The notes under the pieces are model-generated. The model was not told the DNA's origin. It worked only from the letters and a program-made list of their open reading frames with translations, and did not search any database. DNA of 64,000 nucleotides from Lachnospiraceae bacterium (lineage in GTDB: Bacteria; Bacillota; Clostridia; Lachnospirales; Lachnospiraceae): contig SVDH01000004.1 of the NCBI GenBank assembly GCA_015057865.1, positions 1-64,000 of the forward strand. The letters run 5' to 3'. A program made the translations under genes and the position numbers. Shown here piece after piece: positions 34,388 through 43,637 of this stretch (its first letter is position 1; every line of letters starts with the position of its first letter).

Positions 34388-34897
34388 ATGGATCTGAGAA
34401 CATTATACAGACTGATCGTTTTATATATGATCGGTGAATCAAATGATCCACTCTCGAATACACAGATTACAGGGTTTATCCTGGAGAAAGAATATACGAA
34501 CTACTTTGTTTTACAGGAAACGATCCGTAATCTGCTGGATTCCGGTTTGATCATATCTGAGTCCGTACATGGGAATACACTTTACTATCTTACAGAGGAA
34601 GGTCGTCAGACACTCTCCTACTTCGGGGAGAAAATATCAGATTCGATCAAAGAAGATGTATTGGATTTCCTTGAGAATGCGAACCTTTATTATGATGAAC
34701 CGGTTGCGGCTTCCGGTTATGAAAAAACAGGTGACAATAAATATGATGTCACCTGTTCGATCAGAAACAGAAAAAAGACGCTTCTGCAGATCGTTCTTTC
34801 CGTTTCGACAGAAGAACAGGCGGATGCCATTTGCAGAAACTGGAACGAACAATATATCAATACCTATACCGGTATTCTGGATCTGCTGCTGAATTAG
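34388..34897 (+). CDS. DUF4364 family protein (winged-helix-like)
   Basis: A 169-residue protein. The first 85 residues look like a winged helix-turn-helix (LYRLIVLYMI, ITGFILEKEYTNYFVLQETIRNLLDSGLI, YYLTEEGRQTL), followed by a beta-rich tail. DUF4364 proteins are Clostridial and uncharacterised. The fold suggests DNA binding, perhaps regulation of the linked malic enzyme, but that is inference. Confidence 0.85.
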   Translation: MDLRTLYRLIVLYMIGESNDPLSNTQITGFILEKEYTNYFVLQETIRNLLDSGLIISESVHGNTLYYLTEEGRQTLSYFGEKISDSIKEDVLDFLENANLYYDEPVAASGYEKTGDNKYDVTCSIRNRKKTLLQIVLSVSTEEQADAICRNWNEQYINTYTGILDLLLN

Positions 34898-34911
34898 CAG
34901 CAGATTTTTTA
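34883..34911. terminator. Terminator between DUF4364 and dut
   Basis: An 8-bp stem (34883-34890 with 34896-34903) overlaps the DUF4364 stop codon and is followed by T6. Convergent dut may use it in reverse. Confidence 0.8.
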
Positions 34912-35346
34912 TGCTTTTCCGGTAGAACCAAAACCGCCTTCTCCGCGTACGGTCTCAGACAGTTCATCTGTTTCAATAAAAGAAACACTGAGAAATGGCT
35001 GGATCACAAGCTGTGCGATCCGCTCTCCGGCCTGGACAATACGTGTTTCATCAGAATCGTTATGCAGCGCTACGGTCACCGGTCCTCTGTAATCAGCATC
35101 GATCACGCCGACACAGTTTGCGGGACGAAGGTTCTCTTTTGTGGCAAGACCGCTCCTTGCATAGATTCCGCCAAAATACCCTTCCGGGATCTCCAACGCA
35201 ATACCGGCACTGATCTTCTCTGTCGAATGCGGTTTGATCACAACATCCGCGTCAAGATCCGCATAAAGATCGTAACCTGCCGCAAAAGCACTTCCGCGTG
35301 TGGGCAGTTTCGCTTCGGGACGGAGCCGTTTGATCTTAATGTCCAT
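34909..35346 (-). CDS. dut: Deoxyuridine 5'-triphosphate nucleotidohydrolase
   Basis: A 145-residue trimeric dUTPase that makes dUMP and keeps uracil out of DNA. Family motifs are in order: AGYDLYA, ARSGLATKENL, GVIDADYRG, ERIAQLVI and the C-terminal RGEGGFGSTG arm. AAGGAG lies about 11 bases before the chosen ATG at 35346. An ATG eight codons earlier overlaps gpsA. It is the last gene of the DUF512-der-plsY-gpsA operon. Confidence 0.96.
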   Translation of the reverse strand: MDIKIKRLRPEAKLPTRGSAFAAGYDLYADLDADVVIKPHSTEKISAGIALEIPEGYFGGIYARSGLATKENLRPANCVGVIDADYRGPVTVALHNDSDETRIVQAGERIAQLVIQPFLSVSFIETDELSETVRGEGGFGSTGKA

Positions 35347-35363
35347 GATATGCTTTACTCCTT

Positions 35364-36371
35364 CTACCATTCAGATTCCGTGTTTTCTGATTTACGGTCA
35401 CGTGCCATCAGATCGACAACACCCTGCTTTGCAGACTGACCGCCAAACAGAATATTATTGACTTCCTTGACGATCGGCATATCAACATCGTATTTCTCAG
35501 ACAGACGGTAAGCCGCTTTGGCGGAATAGACGCCCTCTACGACCATCTTAACCTCATCCATCGCTTCCTGCATGGTATAGCCCTGTCCGATCAGCATACC
35601 TGCTTTTCTGTTGCGGCTGTGCTGGCTGGCACAGGTAACGATCAGATCACCGATGCCGGTCAGACCGGACAGTGTCTCGGAACGCGCGCCCATCTTTACG
35701 GCAAGCTCAGAAATCTCTTTGATCCCTCTCGTGATCAGCGCAGCTTTTGTGTTATCGCCAAAGCCAAGTCCGTCTGCCATTCCGGCAGCAAGCGCTATCA
35801 CGTTCTTCAAAGATCCGCCAAGTTCGATGCCTAAGATATCAGAACTGGAGTAAACACGGAACACCTGATTCATAAAATATTCCTGGATCTTTTCAGCTGT
35901 CGCTTTTGTCTTTGCGCCGGCAACGACTGTCGTCGGAAGACGCCGTCCGACTTCCTCAGCATGACTCGGCCCGGAAAGAACCGCGACATTTGCCTGCGGG
36001 ATCTCCTGCTCTACGATGTCTGAAAGGATCATGAGGGAATCTTCCTCGATGCCTTTTGAAACAACGACGATCAGCTGATCTTTGGCAACAAATTCAGCCA
36101 TTTGTTTTGCAGTTGAGCGGATGAACGGAGACGGAACTGCAAGGACTACCATATCCCTATTATGAATCGCTTCGTTAAAGTCAGTTGTAAAAGAAACCGT
36201 GTCCGGAATGATCACGCCCGGTAATTTGTCTTCATGTTCATGTTTTTGTGAAAGCATATTGACTTCATCTTCGATCAGAGACCATACCTTTACCGTATGT
36301 CCGTTGTCAGCCAGTACGACAGAAAGGGCGATGCCCCAGCTTCCTGCGCCAATAATGCCTAAGTTTGCCAT
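35364..36371 (-). CDS. gpsA: Glycerol-3-phosphate dehydrogenase [NAD(P)+]
   Basis: A 335-residue enzyme reducing dihydroxyacetone phosphate to sn-glycerol 3-phosphate, the backbone of phospholipids. The N-terminal dinucleotide site is GIIGAGSWGIAL, followed by the SKGIEEDS and SGPSHAEEV substrate motifs and KNVIALAAGMADGLGFGDN. It is coupled to plsY, whose acyltransferase uses the product. Confidence 0.97.
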   Translation of the reverse strand: MANLGIIGAGSWGIALSVVLADNGHTVKVWSLIEDEVNMLSQKHEHEDKLPGVIIPDTVSFTTDFNEAIHNRDMVVLAVPSPFIRSTAKQMAEFVAKDQLIVVVSKGIEEDSLMILSDIVEQEIPQANVAVLSGPSHAEEVGRRLPTTVVAGAKTKATAEKIQEYFMNQVFRVYSSSDILGIELGGSLKNVIALAAGMADGLGFGDNTKAALITRGIKEISELAVKMGARSETLSGLTGIGDLIVTCASQHSRNRKAGMLIGQGYTMQEAMDEVKMVVEGVYSAKAAYRLSEKYDVDMPIVKEVNNILFGGQSAKQGVVDLMARDRKSENTESEW

Positions 36372-36415
36372 TTGATGTACCCCCTACATATAAAATTGAT
36401 TGAAGCGAAAATCTG

Positions 36416-37066
36416 TTATTTTTTTCCGGGACGGAATTTGTTCTCCTGCCCGTGGATCAGACGGTTGATATTTTGCCGATGCTGGATAAATGCCAGTCCA
36501 GTGATTATGGCAGCAATGATAAAGTATTCTGCATGAAAGGCTGCCGGTATGCCCAGAAGACTTTCCGGCCCCAGAACGCCAAACAGGATCGTCTGAACAA
36601 GAAAGCCAAGACACATTGCAAGGGACCCGAGAGACATGAATCCGGTGGGAATCACTGCTGCAAAAAAGCATGCCGCACAGATCGGAACCATCAATGGATT
36701 GCAGGCACAGATAACACCAACAGTCGTTGCAATGCCCTTACCACCCTTAAACTTCAGATAAAACGGAAAGTCATGACCCAATACCGCGCCAAGTCCCGCA
36801 TACAGCATATAAAGCTTTACAGGACCTTCTCCGTGCCGGAACAAAAGCCACACAACGATGATCGCAACAACAGCCTTAAACAGATCTCCTGCGCATACGA
36901 TCACACCTGCCTTCCATCCAAGTACACGGATGGAGTTGGTCGTTCCGGTGTTGCCGCTTCCTGTTTTCCGAAGATCTGTCCCTGTTATTTTTCCATAAAT
37001 TACACCAGTTTGAAACAAACCGGCAAAGTATCCGATCAGAATACTGATGATACGAGCTGTGATCAT
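36416..37066 (-). CDS. plsY: Glycerol-3-phosphate acyltransferase PlsY
   Basis: A 216-residue membrane protein with about five hydrophobic segments. It transfers the acyl chain from acyl-phosphate, made by PlsX, to glycerol 3-phosphate. The catalytic cytosolic loops show GSGNTGTTNSIRVLG, the central HDFPFYLKFKGGKGIATT and the later RHRQNI-type stretch (IQHRQNINRL). Its ATG overlaps the der stop (ATGA), so translation is coupled. Confidence 0.96.
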   Translation of the reverse strand: MITARIISILIGYFAGLFQTGVIYGKITGTDLRKTGSGNTGTTNSIRVLGWKAGVIVCAGDLFKAVVAIIVVWLLFRHGEGPVKLYMLYAGLGAVLGHDFPFYLKFKGGKGIATTVGVICACNPLMVPICAACFFAAVIPTGFMSLGSLAMCLGFLVQTILFGVLGPESLLGIPAAFHAEYFIIAAIITGLAFIQHRQNINRLIHGQENKFRPGKK

Positions 37067-38391
37067 TTACCGTCTCCTTTGCGTTCGCGAATGATAAACT
37101 TCAGTGCTGTACCACGAAATCCGAAACTCTCCCGGATTCTGTTTTCCAGATACCGGGTGTATGAGAAATGCATCAGCTTTTTGTCATTTACAAAGATGAC
37201 AAATGTCGGCGGTTTTACCGCAACCTGCGTCATGTAATAGATCTTTAACCGGCGGCCTTTGTCTGACGGCGGCTGTTGCAGGGCAACCGCTTCCATCAGA
37301 ATCTCATTCAATACACCGGTCGCGATACGCATGGAATTATTTTCAATGACCATATCGATCAATGGAAACAGTTTATTTAAACGCTGTCCGGAAAGCGCAG
37401 AGATAAATGTGATTTCCGCGTATGGCATAAAACTTAAGATCCTGCGGATGTTATCGGTATACTCTGCGACGGAACGGTCATTTTTCTCAATGGCATCCCA
37501 TTTATTGACAGCAATAATGATACCTTTGCCGCGTTCATGCGCGATCCCGGCAATCTTTGCATCCTGTTCCGTAACACCTTCGATCGCGTCGATTACGATG
37601 ATAACGGCGTCAGACCGCTCAATTGCAGTTACTGCACGGATAATGGAAAAGCGTTCCAGCTCTTCTTTGATCTTGCTTTTTCTGCGAAGACCGGCAGTAT
37701 CGATAAAGACATACTCTTTTCCGTTAAAGCGGATATCCGTATCGATTGCATCACGGGTGGTCCCAGCAATATCGGAGACGATCACCCGGTTCTTCCCTGT
37801 CAGACGGTTGATCAGGGAAGATTTTCCGACATTTGGCTTTCCGACCACTGCGATCTTGGGACGCTCGTCTTCGTCTTCTTCGTTATTGCTTTGCGGGAAG
37901 TAGGAAACCAGCTTTTCGAGCATATCACCAAGGCCGAGCTTTGCGGAAGCAGAGATCGGCAGCGGATCTCCGATGCCGAGATTATAGAATTCATAGACAT
38001 CCGCCATGTATTTATCAAAGTTATCAACTTTATTCACAACAAGTAAAACAGGTTTTTTGGATTTGCGAAGCATGTCGGCGACTTTTGCATCCGCGTCCTG
38101 TACGCCTTGCCGGACGTCTGTCAGGAACAAAATAACATCTGCTGTGTCGATCGCGATCTGCGCCTGCTCTCGCATCTGTGAAAGAATGATATCTTTGGTG
38201 TCAGGTTCAATACCGCCGGTGTCAATGAGTGTAAAGCTATGGTTCAGCCATTCGGCGTCTGCATAGATCCGGTCTCTTGTAACACCCGGTGTATCTTTGA
38301 CAATCGAAATCCGTTCGCCTGCAAGCGCATTAAATAATGTTGATTTTCCAACGTTGGGACGGCCGACAACGGCCACTACTGGTTTGCTCAT
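37063..38391 (-). CDS. der: Ribosome biogenesis GTPase Der (EngA)
   Basis: A 442-residue protein with two tandem GTPase domains: P-loops GRPNVGKST at 11-19 and GKPNVGKSS near 185. Each is followed by DTxG (DTGGIE and DTAGLR) and NKxD (NKVDN and NKWDA). A C-terminal KH-like domain follows. It acts in late 50S assembly. It is between DUF512 and plsY in one operon. Confidence 0.97.
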   Translation of the reverse strand: MSKPVVAVVGRPNVGKSTLFNALAGERISIVKDTPGVTRDRIYADAEWLNHSFTLIDTGGIEPDTKDIILSQMREQAQIAIDTADVILFLTDVRQGVQDADAKVADMLRKSKKPVLLVVNKVDNFDKYMADVYEFYNLGIGDPLPISASAKLGLGDMLEKLVSYFPQSNNEEDEDERPKIAVVGKPNVGKSSLINRLTGKNRVIVSDIAGTTRDAIDTDIRFNGKEYVFIDTAGLRRKSKIKEELERFSIIRAVTAIERSDAVIIVIDAIEGVTEQDAKIAGIAHERGKGIIIAVNKWDAIEKNDRSVAEYTDNIRRILSFMPYAEITFISALSGQRLNKLFPLIDMVIENNSMRIATGVLNEILMEAVALQQPPSDKGRRLKIYYMTQVAVKPPTFVIFVNDKKLMHFSYTRYLENRIRESFGFRGTALKFIIRERKGDGK

Positions 38392-38411
38392 AATACTTCA
38401 CTTCCGTATTG

Positions 38412-39782
38412 TTAATTCTCTGTTCCAAGAAGCGCATCATACAGGCTTTGCCCGTCAGATGCAGTAATGATGACCGGAACGTTTAATTCCTTTGACAGTG
38501 TATCCACTGACATATCATCTAAAAAGACCTGTTCTCCGCTCCGAAGCATATTGCATGGAAGCAGAAGGCGGTCCCCGAGTTCTTCATTTAGCAGTGTGTC
38601 ACGAATATCTTTTCCTGTCAACAGTCCGGATACCGTGATCTTTTCGCCGAAAAAGTGATTCGGGATCTCAAATACCTGGATTCTGATATCCGGGTGTACA
38701 CACATAAAGGCGAGGGACAGCTTTCGCAATAATGGAGCTGCAAGGCGCCCGGTTGCGATTGATACAGTCTGCTTTTTCATCGGTGCAGGCTTCCGGAAGA
38801 ATGAGAATCCATGTTTTCCGGAACGGTCAGAATGTTCTTTTTCATCATTCAGACATTCCATAAATTCGGATTCGAGTAACGGGATCATGCCAACTCCGTT
38901 TTCAAGTTGTCCGTATCCATCATAGTATTCTTCTGAAGGGAAATCACTTTCGGCCAACAGATAGAGCTCGTCACTGGCATGAACAAAATGGATGCCATGT
39001 TTATCATGACAAATCTTTTGCCATTTATGTACCGTGTCAAGCACTTTCCTGGCATCTTCTTTTTGAAAAGGCTCCAGCGGATAAAGGTTTTTCCGGTATT
39101 TTGTTAAACCGACCGGAACAATCGATAAACTCTGCATATGCGGCAAATACCGGGACAGATCACGGATCGAACGTTCCAGTTCGTCGCCGTCGTTGATCCC
39201 TTTGCAGAGAACGATCTGACTATTCATTTCAATACCGGCATCATAAAGCCGGTCGATCTTTTTTAACGCATCTCCTGCAAAACGGTTATGCAGCATTTTG
39301 ACGCGCAGATCTGGGTTTGTCGTATGTACGGATATATTGATCGGTGCAAGCTTATAGCGAATGATCCGGTCAAGATCGGCATCAGAAAGATTCGTCAAAG
39401 TAATGTAGTTGCCCTGCAGGAATGACAGTCTGGAATCGTCGTCTTTAAAATAAAGGGTGTCCCGCATACCGGGAGGCATCTGATCTATAAAACAAAAGAT
39501 ACATTTGTTGGTACAGGACCGATAGTCATCCATCAGACCGTTTTCAAATATGATCCCGAGATCTTCGTAATAATCTTTTTCAATTTCATATTCCCAGTCT
39601 TCCCCGTCCGCTTTTTTGATCTGAACGGTGAGCCGGTCATCATTGATCAGAAAGTGATAATCAAACACATCGGCGAGTTCCTGCCTGTTTATGCCAAGCA
39701 GAAAATCACCGGGGCAAATCCCCAGCTCATCAGCTATGCTTCCCGGCTCTATGCCGTCAATCCGATGTGCTTTGACATCCAT
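38412..39782 (-). CDS. DUF512 radical SAM protein with N-terminal PDZ
   Basis: A 456-residue protein. A PDZ-like N-terminus (GIEPGSIADELGICPGDFLLGINR) is followed by a radical SAM core whose cluster Cys are in CTNKCIFCFIDQMPPGM. The DUF512 C-terminal domain follows. This family is broadly conserved in Clostridia but uncharacterised; a role in rRNA or ribosome biology is often guessed from its place beside der. The ATG at 39782 follows GGAG by 9 bases; a TTG five codons earlier overlaps that site. Confidence 0.9.
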   Translation of the reverse strand: MDVKAHRIDGIEPGSIADELGICPGDFLLGINRQELADVFDYHFLINDDRLTVQIKKADGEDWEYEIEKDYYEDLGIIFENGLMDDYRSCTNKCIFCFIDQMPPGMRDTLYFKDDDSRLSFLQGNYITLTNLSDADLDRIIRYKLAPINISVHTTNPDLRVKMLHNRFAGDALKKIDRLYDAGIEMNSQIVLCKGINDGDELERSIRDLSRYLPHMQSLSIVPVGLTKYRKNLYPLEPFQKEDARKVLDTVHKWQKICHDKHGIHFVHASDELYLLAESDFPSEEYYDGYGQLENGVGMIPLLESEFMECLNDEKEHSDRSGKHGFSFFRKPAPMKKQTVSIATGRLAAPLLRKLSLAFMCVHPDIRIQVFEIPNHFFGEKITVSGLLTGKDIRDTLLNEELGDRLLLPCNMLRSGEQVFLDDMSVDTLSKELNVPVIITASDGQSLYDALLGTEN

Positions 39783-39810
39783 AAACGATTGCTCCAATCA
39801 AAACATACAA

Positions 39811-39845
39811 ACTTCCCGGAACCCGCAGGTCCCGGGAAGTTTTAT
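39811..39845 (-). terminator. Terminator of nifJ
   Basis: A GC-rich stem (ACTTCCCGG arms near 39811-39819 and 39832-39840), with U-rich sequence on the minus strand and TTTATT on the plus strand. Confidence 0.75.
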
Positions 39846-39872
39846 TGTAATACATCTTGCAAAAACTTGCAA
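39844..39872 (-). promoter_or_regulatory. Candidate promoter of the DUF512-der operon
   Basis: TTGCAA (39867-39872) and TACAAT (39844-39849) with a 17-base spacer. Predicted initiation would fall inside the nifJ terminator stem, so it is uncertain. Confidence 0.4.
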
Positions 39873-39875
39873 CGA

Positions 39876-42800
39876 TTAGTCTACTGCATACAGATCTACA
39901 AGTCTCTTCAGATATGCATAACGATCTTTAGAGTACTGCTCGTTTGCAGCAAACATACGCTCTGCTTTTTCTGCATCCAGGCGGGCAAGAGAATTGAAAC
40001 GAACTTCGCCGTTCAGGAACTCACGATAATCGCCTGTCGGCTCTTTGCTGTCAAGGCTGAACGGATTCTTGCCTTCTGCCTTAGCAGCCGGGTTGAACCG
40101 GAAGTTATGCCAGTAACCGCACTCTACAGCCATCTTCTCTTCTGTCTGTGCTTTGGACATACCCTTCTTGATGCCGTGGTTGATACACGGAGCATAAGCG
40201 ATGATCAGGGACGGACCCGGATAAGCCTCTGCCTCAGCGATTGCCTTAACGCACTGGTTGTAATCAGCACCCATAGCGATGCTTGCAACATATACGTTGC
40301 CGTATGTCATTGCAATACCTGCAAGGTCTTTCTTGTTGGTCTCTTTACCGCCTGCAGCGAACTGTGCAACAGCACCGATCTTTGTAGACTTGGAGGACTG
40401 TCCGCCGGTGTTGGAGTAAACCTCGGTATCGAATACCATAACGTTGATATCTTTACCGCTTGCAAGTACGTGGTCTACGCCGCCGAAGCCGATGTCGTAT
40501 GCCCATCCGTCACCACCGAAGATCCACTGGGATTTCTTAGCCAGGAAGTCTTTCTGCGGAAGGATCTCAGCACCCTTGCCACACTCACATTTCTCAAGTG
40601 CAGCAACCAGTTTATCGGTAGCCGGGCCGTTTTCAACACCATTGTTGTAGGTGTCAAGCCACTCTTTTGCAGCTGCGACAGTCTCTTCAACCTTACCGTT
40701 TGCTACGATATCTTCAACCTTAGCTTTGAGGTTCTCACGGATCGCATTTGCACCAAGAAGCATACCATAACCAAACTCAGCAGCATCCTCGAACAGGGAG
40801 TTGGACCAAGCCGGTCCTCTGCCTTCCGGTGTTACGGTGTAAGGTGTAGACGGTGAGGAGTTACCCCAGATGGAGGAGCATCCTGTTGCGTTTGCAATAT
40901 ACATTCTGTCACCGAACAGCTGTGTCAGCAGTTTTGCATACGGTGTCTCACCGCAGCCTGCGCATGCGCCTGAGAACTCAAGCAGCGGCTGACGGAACTG
41001 GCTTCCCTTTACGGTGTTCGGTTTGAACTTCTCTAATACATCCAGCTTAGCCGGAAGCTCTCTTGCATAATCGAAGTAAGCCTGAATGCCTTCGTTTGCT
41101 TCGAAGTTTGCCATGGTCAGAGCCTTGTTGCCCTTCTTACCCGGGCAAACGTTTACGCAGGAGCCGCATCCTGAGCAGTCATATGCAGATGTAGCGATCG
41201 TAAACTTGTATGCCGGCATTCCGGTCATAGCTGCTGTCGGCATGCCTTCCGGAGCTGCTGCTACTTCTTCGTCTGTCAAAGCGTACGGACGGATAACAGC
41301 GTGCGGGCAGACATAGGAGCAGAAACCACACTGGATGCAGTTTTCCGGATCCCATACAGGAACATCGACTGCGATACCGCGGCGCTCAAATGCTGCTGTA
41401 CCGGACGGTGTATTACCTGCTACATAATCGTTGAATGCAGATACCGGAAGGGTGTTACCCATCTGAGCATTGATCTTTCTCTGAATGTTGTTAACGAAAT
41501 CAACAGCATCCTGACGTGCGCCGGTTACCGGTGCGCCGAACAGATCTTCTTCTGCAGCAGATTTCCAGCTTTCCGGAACTTCGATCTCAACATAGTTCTG
41601 AGCACCTGCATCGATCGCATCATAGTTCATCTGAACGATCTTATCGCCCTTCTTGCCATAGGTTGCTTTTGCAGCAGCTTTCATCAGATCGATCGCATGC
41701 TCTTTCGGGATGATACCGGAGATTGCGAAGAATGCTGACTGAAGGACTGTATTGATACGTCCGCCAAGACCGATCTCTTTACCGATCTTGATACCATCGA
41801 TGGTATAGAACTTGATATCATTGTTAGCGATGTAAGCTTTTACCTGGCCCGGAAGATGTGCATCAAGCTCATCTGCGCTCCACGGGCAGTTTAACAGGAA
41901 GCTTCCGCCCGGAACCAGATCCTGAACCATGTTGTACTTACGTACGTATGCCGGATTGTGGCATGCTACGAAGTTTGCCTTGTTGATCAGGTAGGTTGAG
42001 TGGATCGGGCTGGTACCGAAACGAAGGTGAGAAATCGTAACACCGCCGGACTTCTTGGAATCATAATCGAAGTAAGCCTGTGCGTACATGTCAGTGTTGT
42101 CACCAATAATCTTGATGGAGTTCTTATTAGCACCTACAGTACCGTCTGCACCAAGTCCCCAGAACTTGCATGCTACAGTGCCTTCCGGAGCGGTATCCGG
42201 ATTCTCGTCCAGCGGTAAGGAAAGACCTGTTACGTCATCTTCGATACCAACTGTGAATTCTTTTTTGTCAACATTCTTGTAAACTGCGATGATGCAAGCC
42301 GGTGTGGTATCTTTAGAACCAAGACCATAACGACCGGTATTGATGGTTACGCCATCAAATTTTGTGCCCTTTAATGCAGCTACAACATCCAGATACAGCG
42401 GCTCGCCGTTAGCACCCGGTTCTTTTGTACGATCCAGAACATTGATGACCTTAACGGTATCCGGGATCGCATCGATCAGTGCTTCGTTGCAGAACGGACG
42501 ATACAGACGTACCTTCACAACGCCGACTTTCTCGCCTTTTGCAAGCAGATAGTCAAGTGTCTCATCAATGGTATCACATACAGAACCCATAGCGATGATG
42601 ATGCGCTCAGCATCCGGTGCACCATTGTAGTTGAACAGTTTGTAGTCTGTTCCGATCTTCTCGTTAACTTTGTCCATGTACTCCTGTACAATGCCGGCCA
42701 TGTTATCGTATGCCGGATTGCATGCCTCACGAGCCTGGAAGAAGATATCCGGGTTCTGTGCGGAACCCCACTGCTCCGGATGATTCGGATTCAGTGCGCC

Positions 42801-43415
42801 GGAACGGAATGCCTGAATGGCATCTTTGTCGATCAGATCTGCAAGATCTTCATAGTCCCAGGTCTCGATCTTCTGAATCTCATGAGAGGTACGGAAACCA
42901 TCAAAGAAGTTAATGAACGGCAGTTTGCCTTTTACTGCTGCGCAGTAAGCAACCGGTGTAAGGTCCATGACTTCCTGTACGCTTGATTCACAAAGCATTG
43001 CACAACCTGTCTGACGGCAGGCATAGACATCAGAATGGTCACCGAAGATACACAGTGCATGTGTAGAGATCGTACGAGCGGAAACATTGATCACGCCCGG
43101 AAGACCTTCGCCGGCGATCTTATAAAGATTCGGGATCATCAAAAGAAGGCCCTGAGATGCAGTATACGTGGATGTCATCGCTCCTGCTGTCAGTGAACCG
43201 TGAACCGCGCCTGCAGCACCTGCTTCAGACTGCATTTCTACGACCTGTACAGTCTGACCGAACATGTTCTTTCTGCCCTGGGTTGCCCATTCATCTGTAG
43301 CTTCTGCCATAACGGATGAAGGTGTGATCGGATAGATAGCCGCAACATCTGTGTAAGCATATGATGCATGAGCTGCTGCATGGTTACCATCCATGGTTTT
43401 CATTGGTCTTTTCAT
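39876..43415 (-). CDS. nifJ: Pyruvate:ferredoxin (flavodoxin) oxidoreductase
   Basis: A 1,179-residue single-chain homodimeric enzyme that oxidises pyruvate to acetyl-CoA and CO2, reducing ferredoxin. The N-terminal pyruvate-binding domain begins MDGNHAAAHASYAYTDVAAIYPITPSS. Two ferredoxin-type clusters appear as CIQCGFCSYVCP and CSGCGSCVNVCP. A further cluster-binding Cys motif is CAGCGETPY. The thiamine diphosphate site is GGDGWAYDIG to YSNTGGQSSKST. The gene is solitary, with a strong promoter, a Rex-like operator and a leader hairpin. Confidence 0.98.
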   Translation of the reverse strand: MKRPMKTMDGNHAAAHASYAYTDVAAIYPITPSSVMAEATDEWATQGRKNMFGQTVQVVEMQSEAGAAGAVHGSLTAGAMTSTYTASQGLLLMIPNLYKIAGEGLPGVINVSARTISTHALCIFGDHSDVYACRQTGCAMLCESSVQEVMDLTPVAYCAAVKGKLPFINFFDGFRTSHEIQKIETWDYEDLADLIDKDAIQAFRSGALNPNHPEQWGSAQNPDIFFQAREACNPAYDNMAGIVQEYMDKVNEKIGTDYKLFNYNGAPDAERIIIAMGSVCDTIDETLDYLLAKGEKVGVVKVRLYRPFCNEALIDAIPDTVKVINVLDRTKEPGANGEPLYLDVVAALKGTKFDGVTINTGRYGLGSKDTTPACIIAVYKNVDKKEFTVGIEDDVTGLSLPLDENPDTAPEGTVACKFWGLGADGTVGANKNSIKIIGDNTDMYAQAYFDYDSKKSGGVTISHLRFGTSPIHSTYLINKANFVACHNPAYVRKYNMVQDLVPGGSFLLNCPWSADELDAHLPGQVKAYIANNDIKFYTIDGIKIGKEIGLGGRINTVLQSAFFAISGIIPKEHAIDLMKAAAKATYGKKGDKIVQMNYDAIDAGAQNYVEIEVPESWKSAAEEDLFGAPVTGARQDAVDFVNNIQRKINAQMGNTLPVSAFNDYVAGNTPSGTAAFERRGIAVDVPVWDPENCIQCGFCSYVCPHAVIRPYALTDEEVAAAPEGMPTAAMTGMPAYKFTIATSAYDCSGCGSCVNVCPGKKGNKALTMANFEANEGIQAYFDYARELPAKLDVLEKFKPNTVKGSQFRQPLLEFSGACAGCGETPYAKLLTQLFGDRMYIANATGCSSIWGNSSPSTPYTVTPEGRGPAWSNSLFEDAAEFGYGMLLGANAIRENLKAKVEDIVANGKVEETVAAAKEWLDTYNNGVENGPATDKLVAALEKCECGKGAEILPQKDFLAKKSQWIFGGDGWAYDIGFGGVDHVLASGKDINVMVFDTEVYSNTGGQSSKSTKIGAVAQFAAGGKETNKKDLAGIAMTYGNVYVASIAMGADYNQCVKAIAEAEAYPGPSLIIAYAPCINHGIKKGMSKAQTEEKMAVECGYWHNFRFNPAAKAEGKNPFSLDSKEPTGDYREFLNGEVRFNSLARLDAEKAERMFAANEQYSKDRYAYLKRLVDLYAVD

Positions 43416-43447
43416 CGAAATCCCCTCCTATGAAAATGTGCATAAAC

Positions 43448-43468
43448 AAGTATCTTTGTTAGATACTT
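43448..43468 (-). promoter_or_regulatory. 5'-end hairpin of the nifJ transcript
   Basis: A perfect 8-bp stem (43448-43455 with 43461-43468) with a 5-base loop at the predicted start of the mRNA. It overlaps the Rex-like operator and could protect the 5' end. Confidence 0.5.
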
Positions 43469-43473
43469 AACGA
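43456..43473. promoter_or_regulatory. Rex-like operator at the nifJ start site
   Basis: TTGTTAG-ATAC-TTAACGA matches the Rex consensus TTGTTAA-N4-TTAACAA at 12 of 14 defined positions. It covers about +1 to +18 of the predicted transcript, a natural repressor position. Rex senses the NADH/NAD+ ratio. Confidence 0.65.
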
Positions 43474-43480
43474 TAAATCA

Positions 43481-43509
43481 ATGATACCATTAAATCTATG
43501 CTATCTCAA
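43481..43509 (-). promoter_or_regulatory. nifJ promoter
   Basis: TTGAGA (43504-43509) and TATCAT (43481-43486) with a 17-base spacer. AGGAGGGG precedes the ATG. Confidence 0.8.
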
Positions 43510-43574
43510 GGCATAAACGATTAGGGACACGAAAAAATACAAGACGCTTTTTTCGAAAATGTGAGCAGATTGCA

Positions 43575-43612
43575 CAAAAAAAAATACAAGTCAACACGAT
43601 GTTGACTTGTAT
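43575..43612 (-). terminator. Terminator of the ABC-F gene
   Basis: A perfect 13-bp stem (43584-43596 with 43600-43612), a 3-base loop and nine U on the minus strand. Confidence 0.93.
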
Positions 43613-43637
43613 ACATAATCCAAATTACAATATATTA

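Noticed and set aside
39654..40856. 400-residue plus-strand open frame
   Set aside because: Antisense to DUF512 and nifJ, which are certain genes. Cys-rich composition is typical of a shadow frame.
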